In this document: positions 23,412 to 35,324 of the stretch, in pieces
How positions within the stretch are numbered: position 1 is the stretch's first letter
How the letters are laid out: the number at the start of each line of letters is the position of its first letter
DNA from: Inquilinus limosus DSM 16000
GTDB taxonomy: Bacteria; Pseudomonadota; Alphaproteobacteria; DSM-16000; Inquilinaceae
DNA: 64,000 nucleotides
Assembly (NCBI RefSeq): GCF_000423185.1
Contig: NZ_AUHM01000002.1
Span: forward strand, 243,320 to 307,319
Direction: 5' to 3'
The notes under the pieces: model-generated
Seen by the model: only the letters and a program-made list of their open reading frames with translations
What the model was told of the DNA's origin: nothing
The model's database searches: none
Made by a program: the position numbers and the translations under genes

Positions 23412-26400
23412 GTGACCCAGACCCTCAACGGCACCGCCGGCGCCGACACCCTGACCGGGACCGATCCAGCCGACGCGGCCAATCCGGACGGCATCGACAT
23501 CATCAATGGCGGCGCCGGCAACGACACGCTCAGCGGCCTGGGCGGGAACGACACCATCTCGGGTGGCGCGGGCGCCGATGTCATGAGCGGCGGCGCCGGC
23601 ATCGACACGCTCTCCTACGCCAACGCCACCGCGGGCGTCGGGGTGGCCCTGAACGCCTTCGCCCAAGGGGGCGATGCCCAGGGCGATACCGCGAGCGGGT
23701 TCGAGAACCTGATCGGCAGCAATTTCATCGACCAGCTCGCCGGCGACAACGGGAAGAACGTGATCAGCGGCGGCGGCGGCAACGACTACATCCAGCTCAG
23801 CGGCGGCGGCGACACGCTGGACGGCGGCACCGGGAGCGCCGACATCCTCGACGGCCGCTCCTGGGGCGCCGCCCTCACCATCAACTTGGCCGCCGGAACC
23901 CTGACCGGGACCCTGACCGGGGGCGCCACCCTCTCCGGTTTCGAATGGGTCCTGGGCTCGGGCTTCAACGACATCCAGACCGCCAACCAGGCCGTCAACA
24001 CCATCCTGGCCGGGGGCAGCGGCAACGACACGCTCAACGGCCTCGATGCCAACGACCAGCTCTACGGCGACAATTTCAGCGGCATCGGCGGCAACGGCAC
24101 CGATACGCTGAACGGCGGGAACGGCAACGACTATCTCGAGGGCGGCAGGCTCGGCGACGCGCTGAACGGCGGCGCCGGCACCGACACCATCGGCTATGCC
24201 GATTCCAGCGTCGGGGTGACCGTCAACCTGGCCACCTCGACCGCATCCGGCGGCCATGCCCAGGGCGATACCTTCAACAGCATCGAGAACGTCACCGGCT
24301 CCAACTTTGATGACGTGCTGACCGGCAGCGCCGGCGTCAACGTCCTGGCGGGCGGCGGGGGCAGCGACCTGCTCGATGGTGGCGCCGGGGCCGACGTGCT
24401 GAACGGCAGCTTCAGCGCCGACACGGCGACCTATGCCGCGTCCACCGCGGCGGTGAGCATCAACCTGCTGGCCAACGTCAACACCGGCGGTTTCGCCCAG
24501 GGCGATTCGCTGATCTCGATCGAGAACGTCACCGGCTCGGCCTTCGCCGACACGCTCAATGGCAGCGCCGTGGCCAATGTGCTGACCGGCGGCAACGGCG
24601 ACGACGCGCTCCAGGGCGCCGCCGGGGCCGACACGCTGGACGGCGGCGCCGGGATCGACAGGGCGAGCTACACCGCCTCGGCCGCCGCGGTCGTGGTCTC
24701 GGTCAATGGTGCCGGCTCGGGCGGCGATGCCGCGGGCGACACCTTGTCCGGCATCGAGAACCTGACCGGCTCGACCTTCAACGACACGCTGACCGGGGAT
24801 GCCGGGGCGAATGTCCTGGCCGGCGGCGACGGCAACGACACGCTCCAGGGCCGCGGTGGCGCCGATGCGCTGCAGGGCGGCAACGGCACCGACGCCGCCT
24901 CCTACGCCGCCTCTAGCGCGGGCGTCACGCTCAGCCTTTCGAGCAACACAGCGTCGGGCGGCGATGCCGCGGGCGACAGCTTCAGCAGCATCGAGAACGT
25001 CATCGGCTCGGCCTTCGCCGACACGATCAACGGCCAGGCCGGGGCGAACATCCTGGATGGCGGCGCCGGCGACGACGTGCTCGCGGGCCGCGGCGGCGCG
25101 GACACCCTGCGCGGCGGTGCCGGCAGCGACACGGCCAACTTTGCCGCTTCCGGGCCCGTCACGATCAATCTCGCCACCAACACCGCCAATGGCGGCGATG
25201 CCACCGGCGACAACTTTGACAGCATCGAGAATCTCACCGGCTCGAACCAGGCCGACAGCCTGACCGGCAATGCCGGAGCCAACATCCTGGACGGCGCCGA
25301 CGGCAACGACGTGCTCCAGGGCGGCGCGGGGGGCGATGCGCTGATCGGCGGCGCGGGCACCGACACGGCGAGCTATGCCGCCTCGGCCGCGGGCGTCACG
25401 GTCAGCCTCTCGACCTTCAACGCGACCGGCGGCGATGCCGCGGGCGACAGCTTCAGCAGCATCGAGAACCTCACCGGCTCGGCCTTCGCCGACCTGCTCA
25501 ATGGCGATGCCGGAGTCAATATCCTGAACGGCGGCGCCGGTGACGACGTGTTGTCGGGCCGCGGCGGCGCGGACGTGCTGCAGGGCGGGACCGGCACCGA
25601 CACGGCCGACTACATCGCCTCCGCCGCGGCCGTCACGGTCAACCTCGCGACCGGCACCGCGACGGGCGGCGATGCCCAGGGCGACACCTTCAACGCCGTC
25701 GAGGGCGTCAGCGGCTCGAACCAGGCCGACACCCTGACCGGCAATGCCGGGGCCAACACCCTCAGCGGAGTCGCCGGGAACGACGTGCTCGAAGGCGGCG
25801 CCGGGGCCGACGTGCTGAACGGCGGCACCGGCGCCGACACGGCAAGCTATGTAGGGTCCGCCGCCGGCGTCACGATCAACCTCGCAGCCGGCACCGCCAC
25901 GGGCGGCGATGCCCAGGGCGACACGCTGCGGGACATCGAGATCGTCCTCGGCTCGGCCTTCAGCGACCGGCTGTACGGCTCCGCCGCGGCCAATACGCTG
26001 ACCGGCGGCAACGGCGACGACTTCCTCCGCGGCGGCGCGGGCGCCGATGCCCTGGTCGGCGGCGCCGGCCTGGACACCACCAATTACCAGGGCTCGGCTG
26101 CGGGAGTGTCGGTCAACCTGCTGACCGGCGCCACCTCGGGCGGCGACGCCGCGGGGGACACGCTGACCGGCATCGAGAACCTGTACGGGTCGAGCCACGA
26201 CGACCAACTGGCCGGTGACAATGCCCGCAACGTTATCGGCGGCGAGCTGGGCAATGACATGATCGTCGGCAATGGCGGCGACGACTCGCTCTCCGGCGAA
26301 GGCGGCGATGACGATCTCAGCGGCGGCGACGGCGCCGACCGCCTGGTCGGCGGCGACGGCCTCGACACCATCCGTGGTGGCGCCGGCAATGACTCGGTGG

Positions 26401-27098
26401 ACGTTGGCGCCGGCAACGACCGGGTCTTCGGCGAGGCCAGCCATGACAACATCTATGGCGGCGCCGGCGACGACCAGATCGACGGCGGCGACGGCAACGA
26501 CACGATCGAGGGCGGCGACGGGGCCGACACGATCATCGGCGGGGCCGGCATCGACACGGCCAGCTATGCCGGCTCGGCCGCCGGGGTGTCGGTGAATCTG
26601 GCCACCGGCGCCGTCTCCGGCGGCGGTGCCGCGGGCGACACGCTCTCGGGCATCGAGCAGGTGATGGGCTCGGGCTTCGTCGACACCCTGACCGGCGACG
26701 CCGATGCCAACACGCTGTGGGGCATGGCCGGCGACGACGTCCTCACCGGCGGCGGGGGCGGCGACGCGCTCAAGGGCGGCGCCGGCAACGACCGGTTCGT
26801 CTACACCGCCCTGTCCGACAGCGCGGTCTCCGGCCTCGGCAAGGACGGGATCACCGACTTCTCGACCGGCGACAGGATCGACCTGTCGGCGATCGATGTG
26901 GACGGCAATTCATCGAACGGCGACACCGCCTTCATCTTCGGCACCGGCGCCTTCACCGGCACGGGCGGCGAGCTGCGGGTGGTGACGGCCGGCTCGTTCC
27001 AGGTGGTCTATGTCGACGTCGACGGCGATAAGGCGCCCGACCTGGCCATCAACGTCACCTCCGACCACGCCCTGACGGCGGCGGATTTCGTGCTGTAG
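23412..27098 (+). CDS. Large RTX-repeat calcium-binding protein, likely type I secreted
   Basis: A 1,228-residue protein starting at GTG 23412 with a perfect AGGAGG seven bases upstream; an out-of-frame ATG lies between. It contains no recognisable catalytic domain. Almost the whole length consists of about eleven modules of roughly 79 residues. Each has a YxxSxAxVxVxL strand, a GGDAxGDT turn, an IENxxGSxxxDxLxG segment and RTX nonapeptides of the GGxGxDxL type. The C-terminus (DRFVYTALSDS, ITDFSTGDRIDLSAID, ALTAADFVL) has the serralysin-like cap and hydrophobic terminal motif used by type I exporters. No exporter genes are nearby. It is likely a surface or matrix protein. Confidence 0.88.
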   Translation: MTQTLNGTAGADTLTGTDPADAANPDGIDIINGGAGNDTLSGLGGNDTISGGAGADVMSGGAGIDTLSYANATAGVGVALNAFAQGGDAQGDTASGFENLIGSNFIDQLAGDNGKNVISGGGGNDYIQLSGGGDTLDGGTGSADILDGRSWGAALTINLAAGTLTGTLTGGATLSGFEWVLGSGFNDIQTANQAVNTILAGGSGNDTLNGLDANDQLYGDNFSGIGGNGTDTLNGGNGNDYLEGGRLGDALNGGAGTDTIGYADSSVGVTVNLATSTASGGHAQGDTFNSIENVTGSNFDDVLTGSAGVNVLAGGGGSDLLDGGAGADVLNGSFSADTATYAASTAAVSINLLANVNTGGFAQGDSLISIENVTGSAFADTLNGSAVANVLTGGNGDDALQGAAGADTLDGGAGIDRASYTASAAAVVVSVNGAGSGGDAAGDTLSGIENLTGSTFNDTLTGDAGANVLAGGDGNDTLQGRGGADALQGGNGTDAASYAASSAGVTLSLSSNTASGGDAAGDSFSSIENVIGSAFADTINGQAGANILDGGAGDDVLAGRGGADTLRGGAGSDTANFAASGPVTINLATNTANGGDATGDNFDSIENLTGSNQADSLTGNAGANILDGADGNDVLQGGAGGDALIGGAGTDTASYAASAAGVTVSLSTFNATGGDAAGDSFSSIENLTGSAFADLLNGDAGVNILNGGAGDDVLSGRGGADVLQGGTGTDTADYIASAAAVTVNLATGTATGGDAQGDTFNAVEGVSGSNQADTLTGNAGANTLSGVAGNDVLEGGAGADVLNGGTGADTASYVGSAAGVTINLAAGTATGGDAQGDTLRDIEIVLGSAFSDRLYGSAAANTLTGGNGDDFLRGGAGADALVGGAGLDTTNYQGSAAGVSVNLLTGATSGGDAAGDTLTGIENLYGSSHDDQLAGDNARNVIGGELGNDMIVGNGGDDSLSGEGGDDDLSGGDGADRLVGGDGLDTIRGGAGNDSVDVGAGNDRVFGEASHDNIYGGAGDDQIDGGDGNDTIEGGDGADTIIGGAGIDTASYAGSAAGVSVNLATGAVSGGGAAGDTLSGIEQVMGSGFVDTLTGDADANTLWGMAGDDVLTGGGGGDALKGGAGNDRFVYTALSDSAVSGLGKDGITDFSTGDRIDLSAIDVDGNSSNGDTAFIFGTGAFTGTGGELRVVTAGSFQVVYVDVDGDKAPDLAINVTSDHALTAADFVL

Positions 27099-27108
27099 CC
27101 CGGGGCCG

Positions 27109-27134
27109 GCTCGGGCCATCCGTGGCCCGAGCCC
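27109..27134. terminator. Stem-loop between convergent genes
   Basis: Perfect 11-bp stem GGCTCGGGCCA / TGGCCCGAGCC with a 4-base loop, between the RTX and AsmA genes. There is no T tract on either side, so it may be a stability or Rho-independent-like element rather than a full terminator. Confidence 0.6.
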
Positions 27135-27161
27135 TTCCCGGTTGGCGGAGCGACTCTCCGG

Positions 27162-30100
27162 TCAGCGCTCTGGGGGCGGCTCCGCCGGCGCGTCCGGGGC
27201 CGGTCCGGCCGGAGCCTCCGGCGTCGGCTCGGTCGGCCGGGCGGCGGCGCGGGCGGCGGCCCAGTCCTCCAGCGCCCGGGTTTCCAGCCGCCGCACCGGG
27301 GCCGAGGGGGTGCCGTCGAAGCGCAACCCCACCGCCGGCACGTCCGGATGGGCGCGGAAGCCGATATCGACGCCGAGGTCCAGCCGCCAGCGCGGCAGGT
27401 CGAGGGTGAAGCCGCCCGTCCCCACGGCCGAATTGGTGGCGAGGCGCAGATCGGTCGACGTCGCCACCCCGTCGGCGATGGCGAAGGTGGCGTTGATCGC
27501 CGGGACCGCCGTGCTGCCGCTAGCGAAGGCGGCACGCAGCCCTTCCAGGAAGGCGCCCGGCAGCCCGGGGTCGGCCAGGAGCCGCTCGACCGCGGCCAGG
27601 TCGATGCCGGCCAGCGAGGCGTCGCGCACCGCCACCAGCCCCTTGCCGCCCAGCCCGTAGACCAGCCCGGCGACGCTGTTGCCGGCCGAGCCGACGTCGA
27701 GGCCGAGGTCGAGCCGGCCGGAGAGGCCCTGCGGCCCGGCCGCCTGCCACAGGATCGTGGCGAGATCGGCATCGACCAGATCGGCATGGGCGGTCCAGCG
27801 CGGCGTCTGCACGTCGCCCTGGGGCCAGTCGATCCGGCCGTTGGCGCCGAGCCGCCCGCCGGCGACGCCGGCCGAGAGGTGGTCGAGCGTCAGCCCCCCC
27901 TGCTCGAGCCGGACCTGCAGCTCCGGCTGGTCCAGCGTCCAACCGGCGAGCGAGATCGCCGCCGCGTCGAGATCGAGGGTGCCGTCGATCCGGGCCAGGC
28001 CGTCGAGATCGAAGGGCCGCGCCGGCCACGGGCCGAGCGCATCGCCGGACGGGCCGGCCCAGGCGAGCAGCCGGTCGAGCGCCAGGGCCGTGGTGCGCAG
28101 CGACACCGCGAGGCGCGGCCGGGCCGCGCCGGTATCGAGCTCGACCGTCCCGCCCAGCGAGACCGTGCCGGCCGTGCCCTGCAGGTTGTCGAGGCGCAGC
28201 CGCCCGCCGGCCCAGTCGGCATCGGCGTAGAGGTCGACGCCGCCGAGGCCGGGCGCCGCGACGCCGCTTTCGCCGAGGCGCTGCAGCAGCCCCGGCAGGT
28301 CCGGATGGCTGAGGCGCAGGCTGACCGCGACATGCGGCGCCGTCGCCGCGTCGGCGATGCTGCCGCCGAGCGCCAGGGTGCCGCCCAGCGCGTCGACCGA
28401 GCCGTCGACCGACAGCGCCGCCGGGTCGCCATGCAGCCGCAGCGACGCCTTGACCGGGCCCGCCGGCGGCGTCGGCACCACCCCGTGCAGGCGAAGCGCG
28501 CGGAGGAGCGCCGGCGGATCCGGAGCGTCGAGCGTGGTCTGCAGGTCGATGTCGCCGAGGGCGGCGAGCCGGCCGATCGCGCCGGTCACGCCAAGCCCGG
28601 CCCCGCCCGGCCCCTCGATGCGGCCGTTGTGGACGGTCAGCGCGCCCTGGGCCAGCGTCGCCTCGAGCCGCAGCCCGCCGAAGGCGGCGCCGTCGATCTG
28701 GACGGCGTCGACCGTGGCGTCGAGATTGACGTCGAGGCCGGCGAGCGCGGCCAGAAGGCGGTCCCGCAGCCCGGCATCCGACCACAGCAGGCGGGAGAGC
28801 GGCGGCGCGTCGGCCGGCCGATAGGCGTCGACGTCGAGCCGGCTCAGCCTCAGCCGGGCGCCGATGCCGGGCCGGTCGCCGCCGACATAGGTCAGGGCGC
28901 CGGTCAGCCGGTTGCCGTCGAGATCGGCGTCGAGGCCGGCGACCTTCAGATTGGCGATGTCGCCCGACAGGGTGGCGGCGACCCGGCCGCGGCGCAGCGC
29001 CGTCGACGGGATCGCGCCGGGATCGATGCCGGCCCAGTCGAGCGCGCCGCGCAGGTCCTCCGCCGCGACCTGCACCGAGAGCTGGTCCGCCGCCGGCCGG
29101 TCGCCGTCGAGCCGGACGGCGCCGGAGACCGCGGCCGAGGCGCCGCCCGGCAGGCCGAAGGCCAGGCGGGTCAGGCCGATCCGCTGCGGGTCCAGCGTCG
29201 CCTGCAGCCGCAGGTCGCGCAGCAGCCCGTCGCGCACCGCCAGCGCCGCGACCGAGAGGTCGAGCGTGCCGGCGACCGGCAGAGTGGCCTTGCGCGACAG
29301 CACCCCGGCCAGGCGCCCGGCCAGCGTCGCCGGATCGGCGTCGCCGACCCAGTCGGCCAGGGCCAGCCGGTTGAAGCCGAGCGTCGCCTCGACCCGCGGC
29401 ACCGCGGCGAAGGTGACGGCCAGGCCGCCGGCGGCGCGCATGTCGCCGAGATCGGCGGTCAGGTCGGTCAACTCGACCCGCTCGGCGCCCACCGGATCCG
29501 CCGCCACCTGCACCGTGGCGCGCAGGGCGAAGACGCCGGGCCGGGACGAGGAGGCGGGCAGCTTGACGCCGATCCGCGCCAGGCTGGCGTCGAGATCCTT
29601 GCCGACCACCGAGAGGTCGCCCTGCAGGCCGCCATCCGGCCGCAGCAGGCCGCCGAACCGCGCCTCGGCGGCGTCGAGCCCGACCGTCGCCGTCACCGGC
29701 AGGGCGCCGAGCGGCGAGCGCGGCTGCACCGCGAGGTCGAGCCGCATCGGCACGCCGGCGACCACGCCGGTGCCGGTGATCGAGACCGGGCCGCCCTGGC
29801 CGGGCGCGGCCAGCCTGATGTCCGCCGCCTGGACGGCGAGCTGGCGGCCGGCGCGGCGGTCGAGCCACAGGATCGACCCCTGGCGCATCGCGGCGCGCAC
29901 GGCGACCAGCCGGCGGCCGATGCCCTCGCCCAGACCGTCCCAGGACCGCCGGCCGTCCGGCAGCGTCTCCAGCGCCACGCTCGGCTGCTCGAAGGTGACG
30001 CTCTCGACCTCGATCCGGCCCAGCAGTAGCGGCAGCAGCGAGACCCGGAGGTCGACGCCGGTCGCGGCCAGGAGGTCCGGCACGGTGGCGCCCGGCACGC

Positions 30101-30353
30101 TGGCGACCCGGACGTCGCCGGCCGACAGCCGCGGCATCGGCAGCATCTCGAACGAGACCGGCCCGTCGATCGTCACCGCCCGATCGGTCAGGACGCCGAT
30201 CTCCTCGGCGATCCGGCCGCGATAGGGCGTCCAGTCGATCTGCCCCGGCACCACCAGCACCGCGGCGATCAGCAGGGCGAGGACGAGGAGGAGACCGAAG
30301 GCGAGTTTCTTCAAGGCGCTGCAGGCGTCGTCGGGGTTGCGACTCCGGCGCAT
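27162..30353 (-). CDS. AsmA-family protein
   Basis: About 1,063 residues from ATG 30353; the open frame above starts with TTG and is not preferred. The N-terminus has one membrane span (about 17-38: FGLLLVLALLIAAVLVV) and the AsmA signature (PYRGRIAEEIGVLTDRAVTIDGPVSFEMLPMPRLSAGDVRV). The rest is the long beta-helical AsmA-like periplasmic domain, ending with the repeat-like C-terminal AsmA_2 region. AsmA proteins are thought to move phospholipids or modulate the outer membrane. It is convergent with the RTX gene. Confidence 0.9.
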   Translation of the reverse strand: MRRSRNPDDACSALKKLAFGLLLVLALLIAAVLVVPGQIDWTPYRGRIAEEIGVLTDRAVTIDGPVSFEMLPMPRLSAGDVRVASVPGATVPDLLAATGVDLRVSLLPLLLGRIEVESVTFEQPSVALETLPDGRRSWDGLGEGIGRRLVAVRAAMRQGSILWLDRRAGRQLAVQAADIRLAAPGQGGPVSITGTGVVAGVPMRLDLAVQPRSPLGALPVTATVGLDAAEARFGGLLRPDGGLQGDLSVVGKDLDASLARIGVKLPASSSRPGVFALRATVQVAADPVGAERVELTDLTADLGDMRAAGGLAVTFAAVPRVEATLGFNRLALADWVGDADPATLAGRLAGVLSRKATLPVAGTLDLSVAALAVRDGLLRDLRLQATLDPQRIGLTRLAFGLPGGASAAVSGAVRLDGDRPAADQLSVQVAAEDLRGALDWAGIDPGAIPSTALRRGRVAATLSGDIANLKVAGLDADLDGNRLTGALTYVGGDRPGIGARLRLSRLDVDAYRPADAPPLSRLLWSDAGLRDRLLAALAGLDVNLDATVDAVQIDGAAFGGLRLEATLAQGALTVHNGRIEGPGGAGLGVTGAIGRLAALGDIDLQTTLDAPDPPALLRALRLHGVVPTPPAGPVKASLRLHGDPAALSVDGSVDALGGTLALGGSIADAATAPHVAVSLRLSHPDLPGLLQRLGESGVAAPGLGGVDLYADADWAGGRLRLDNLQGTAGTVSLGGTVELDTGAARPRLAVSLRTTALALDRLLAWAGPSGDALGPWPARPFDLDGLARIDGTLDLDAAAISLAGWTLDQPELQVRLEQGGLTLDHLSAGVAGGRLGANGRIDWPQGDVQTPRWTAHADLVDADLATILWQAAGPQGLSGRLDLGLDVGSAGNSVAGLVYGLGGKGLVAVRDASLAGIDLAAVERLLADPGLPGAFLEGLRAAFASGSTAVPAINATFAIADGVATSTDLRLATNSAVGTGGFTLDLPRWRLDLGVDIGFRAHPDVPAVGLRFDGTPSAPVRRLETRALEDWAAARAAARPTEPTPEAPAGPAPDAPAEPPPER

Positions 30354-30487
30354 GATCGGAAATTGCCCACGGGAATCACAATACAAATCAGGATTGAGCC
30401 AAACGCCGGGACCGTCATGCGACTGCGATCTTATCCCCCGTCTCCGTTTGGGCTAGTGTCGGTCCATGGAGGGAGCGAGGCGGATCG

Positions 30488-30691
30488 ATGGGCGAGGTGA
30501 TCAATCTGCGGCAGGCGCGCAAGGCCAAGGCCCGCGCCGGGAAAGAGGCGAAGGCGCAGGAGAACCGCGTCCGCTTCGGCCGCACCGGGGCGGAGAAGCG
30601 GCGTGACGCCGACGCGGCGGAGCGCGACGCGCGGCAGCACGAAGGCCACCATATCGAAGAGGACGAGAATCCGGACGGAGGCGCCGCGTAA
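30488..30691 (+). CDS. DUF4169 family small protein
   Basis: A 67-residue basic protein beginning MGEVINLRQARKAKARAGKE and containing NRVRFGRTGAEKRRD, the DUF4169 pattern well known in alphaproteobacteria. The next gene starts at the base after its stop. Function is unknown. Confidence 0.85.
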   Translation: MGEVINLRQARKAKARAGKEAKAQENRVRFGRTGAEKRRDADAAERDARQHEGHHIEEDENPDGGAA

Positions 30692-31816
30692 ATGCGTCCG
30701 ACGATCCGTGTCGCGGCCCTGATCGCAGTGTTGGGGCTGATCCTGGCCGGCTGCGCCGGCTCCGCCCGGCCGCCGAAGGGTGGCGGCACCGGCGGCATGG
30801 CCACCGACTTCCAGCACCTGCCGGGCTGGCAGCAGGACGACGTCGCCGCGGCCCTGCCGGCGCTGTGGAACACCTGCAGCATCTATCTGACCAAGCCGCC
30901 GGGCACCCGGCTGAACTACAACGGCATCGACGGGCCGGTCGAGGACTGGCAGCCGATCTGCGACGCCGCCCACCGCTTGACCTCGCATGACGAGGCCGAG
31001 GCCCGCCGCTTCTTCGAGACCTGGTTCACCCCGGTCGCCCTGACCGGCTTCGACGGCGGCCAGTACGGCCGCTTCACCGGCTATTTCGCGCCCGAGCTGA
31101 ACGGCAGCCGGGTGCGCGGCGGCGCCTTCCAGACGCCCCTCTACCGCACCCCGTCCAGCGACCGCGACCGGCGCCGAAGCCGGGCCGAGATCGCCCGCGG
31201 CGTGCTGGACGGCCGCGGCTACGAGATCGTCTGGGTCGACGACCCGATCGACGCCTTCTTCCTGGAGATCCAGGGCTCCGGCAAGGTCCGTCTGACCGAC
31301 GGCAGCGTCATCGGGCTGAAGTTCGACGGCCAGAACGGCCAGCGTTACAAGGCGGTCGGCCGGGTGCTGGTCGATGCCGGCATCGCCACGCTGGACGAGA
31401 TGTCGATGGGCTACATCCGCAACTGGATGACGGCCAATCCCGACCGGGCTCAGTGGCTGATGAACCAGAACCCGAGCTACGTCTATTTCCGCGAGAAGCC
31501 GGCCGAGGACGTGATCGGGGCGCATGACGTGCCGCTGACGCCGGGCCGCAGCCTGGCGGTCGACAAGGACTACATCTCGCTCGGCACGCCGATCTGGCTC
31601 GACATCGAGGACGACCCGACGGTGCCGAACCGGACGCTGCGCCGGCTGGTGCTGGCCCAGGACATCGGCGGCGCCATCCGCGGCCCGATCCGCGGCGACC
31701 TGTACTGGGGCGAGGGGCACGAAGCCGGCGCCCTGTCCAGCGCCATGAACGCCGAGGGCCGGGCCTATATGCTGGTGCCCCGCGCCACCCTCGGCCTGAC
31801 GACGCCGGGGTCTTAG
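30692..31816 (+). CDS. mltA: MltA-type membrane-bound lytic murein transglycosylase
   Basis: A 374-residue lipoprotein: the signal ends at LAGC. The MltA domain shows GYFAPELNGSR and YRTP, and the C-terminal 3D domain has AQDIGGAIRGPIRGDLYWG with the two catalytic-region aspartates at about 325-340. The enzyme cleaves the murein glycosidic bond and forms 1,6-anhydroMurNAc. Its start directly follows the DUF4169 stop (TAA-ATG), implying one transcript. Confidence 0.92.
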   Translation: MRPTIRVAALIAVLGLILAGCAGSARPPKGGGTGGMATDFQHLPGWQQDDVAAALPALWNTCSIYLTKPPGTRLNYNGIDGPVEDWQPICDAAHRLTSHDEAEARRFFETWFTPVALTGFDGGQYGRFTGYFAPELNGSRVRGGAFQTPLYRTPSSDRDRRRSRAEIARGVLDGRGYEIVWVDDPIDAFFLEIQGSGKVRLTDGSVIGLKFDGQNGQRYKAVGRVLVDAGIATLDEMSMGYIRNWMTANPDRAQWLMNQNPSYVYFREKPAEDVIGAHDVPLTPGRSLAVDKDYISLGTPIWLDIEDDPTVPNRTLRRLVLAQDIGGAIRGPIRGDLYWGEGHEAGALSSAMNAEGRAYMLVPRATLGLTTPGS

Positions 31817-31833
31817 GCGCGGTCCTCTCTCCT

Positions 31834-31917
31834 CGTCGTTGCGAGGAGGCGAAGCCGACGAAGCAATCCAGGGGCCTGTGCAAGCTGCCCTGGATTGCTT
31901 CGCTTCTCGCAATGACG
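31834..31917. repeat. Intergenic palindromic repeat, family A
   Basis: Outer arms CGTCGTTGCGAG / CTCGCAATGACG, inner arms AAGCAATCCAGGG / CCCTGGATTGCTT. The internal sequence gaggcgaagccgacgaagca is nearly identical to that of the element at 55131. Confidence 0.7.
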
Positions 31918-32062
31918 GCAATCAATTGCCCGACGCGCAAGCCATAACGGCAAAACTTAGGCGGCCAGTCCTGCACGAATCGAAGGCAGGCGATGCGCGG
32001 CGCGCAATGGCGCGGCCGATTCGCCGGCCGTAATGTGAGGGTCGCGGCCTCGAGGCCGCCCT

Positions 32063-33031
32063 ATGCCGGCCGCCGCCTCCATGACGCTCACGCTCGCCCA
32101 GCCCCGCGCCTCCGTCGCCGCGGGCATCGGTTTCGCCTGTCTCGGCTTCGCCCTCTACACCTGCATGGACACCGCGGTGAAGTGGGTCTCCGCCGGCTTT
32201 CCGCTGCATCAGGTGATCTTCCTCAACTCGGTCTTCGGCCTGCTGCCGATGCTGGCCTACGCCCAGCTGACCGGCGGCCTCGGCCAGCTGCGCACCCGCC
32301 GGCCCTGGCTGCACGGGGCGCGGTCGGCGATGGGGCTGGCGGGATCCTTCGCCTGTTTCCACGCCTATGCCGAGATGCCGATCGCCGACGTCTACGCCGT
32401 GCTGTTCTGCGCTCCGCTGCTGATCACCGCCCTGTCGGTGCCGATCCTCGGCGAATCCGTCGGCTGGCGGCGCTGGACCGCGGTCGGGGTCGGCTTCATC
32501 GGCGTCATGGTGATGCTGCGGCCGGGCGCCGGCATGGCCAACCCGGCGGTGCTGGGGGCGCTGTTCTCCGCCGTGGTCAACGCGCTGGGCTTCCTGCTGC
32601 TGCGCCGCTTCATCGCCAGCGAGAACCGGATCTCCTTCGGCTTCTACGCCAACGCCACCACCGCGGCCGCCACCGGGCTGATGATCCTGGCCTTCGGCGG
32701 GGTGATGCCGGCGCTGCACGACCTGCTGGCGATCGCGATTGGCGGCGTGCTGGGCGGCACCGCCTATCTCTTCGTCACCAATGCCTACCGCCAGGCGCCG
32801 GCCGCGGTGGTGGCGCCGTTCCAGTACAGCCAGATGATCTGGGGCGTCGTCTCCGGCTACCTCTTGTGGCAGGACGTGCCGGACCCGACCATGCTGGTCG
32901 GCTGCACCATCGTCGTCGCCAGCGGCCTCTACATCCTGCACCGCGAGACGGTGCGCCGGGCGCCGGTGGCCCAGAACGCCACCCCGGCCGCCGCCGTGGC
33001 CTCGGTCCCCTCGCCGATCAAGACCAGCTAG
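32063..33031 (+). CDS. EamA/DMT-family transporter
   Basis: A 322-residue inner-membrane protein with ten predicted spans in two EamA halves (GFACLGFALYTCMDTAVKW at the start; GTAYLFVTNAYRQAPAAVVAPFQYSQMIWGVVSGY in the second half). Members export amino acids, nucleosides or other metabolites, or import S-adenosylmethionine. The substrate is unknown. It precedes the LeuRS gene by 270 bp. Confidence 0.88.
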   Translation: MPAAASMTLTLAQPRASVAAGIGFACLGFALYTCMDTAVKWVSAGFPLHQVIFLNSVFGLLPMLAYAQLTGGLGQLRTRRPWLHGARSAMGLAGSFACFHAYAEMPIADVYAVLFCAPLLITALSVPILGESVGWRRWTAVGVGFIGVMVMLRPGAGMANPAVLGALFSAVVNALGFLLLRRFIASENRISFGFYANATTAAATGLMILAFGGVMPALHDLLAIAIGGVLGGTAYLFVTNAYRQAPAAVVAPFQYSQMIWGVVSGYLLWQDVPDPTMLVGCTIVVASGLYILHRETVRRAPVAQNATPAAAVASVPSPIKTS

Positions 33032-33113
33032 CGGGCTTGGCGGCGTGGCCGGAATCCGCCATGCTGGCCTAGCCATGACGATCAACCGCACAGTTTCGGG
33101 ACGACTTAGCATT

Positions 33114-33271
33114 CCGGCTTTCTGAGCCGGCCGGACCTTTGCGTCCGGCATTCGTCCCCCTTTGCTGCGATCCGTCCCATGATCATCGCCATCCAGGCCG
33201 CACCGCGGCCCGCCCCCAGCCATTCCCGACTTCCCGACGGCCGTCGGCGGGAGGTCCGCCGGCGGCCGTAG
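33114..33271 (+). promoter_or_regulatory. Structured 5' leader of the LeuRS gene, candidate attenuator
   Basis: Three stem-loops occur in order: CCGGCT/AGCCGG (33114-33130), CCGGAC/GTCCGG (33131-33148), and a large one, ACGGCCGTCGGCGG/CCGCCGGCGGCCGT with a GAGGT loop (33237-33269). The third overlaps the end of a small open frame and stops 30 bp before the ribosome site. This layout suggests control by ribosome position or by structure. Confidence 0.45.
33179..33271 (+). CDS. Putative 30-residue leader peptide
   Basis: ATG 33179 opens MIIAIQAAPRPAPSHSRLP then an Arg-rich tail and a TAG that lies inside the large stem-loop. There are no runs of Leu codons. Because it precedes the synthetase and overlaps the hairpin, it could be a regulatory leader peptide. 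It has no strong ribosome site. Confidence 0.3.
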   Translation: MIIAIQAAPRPAPSHSRLPDGRRREVRRRP

Positions 33272-33301
33272 CTTCCCCTCTCCACGGGCAAGGAGGCACG
33301 G

Positions 33302-35314
<2,013 letters not shown>

Positions 35315-35324
35315 CCAGCGTTGT

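Noticed and set aside
23319-26444. 1,041-codon minus-strand open frame opposite the RTX gene
   Set aside because: It is a mirror of the repetitive, GC-rich RTX modules; it has no ribosome site, no family, and low-complexity Val/Ala/Gly content.
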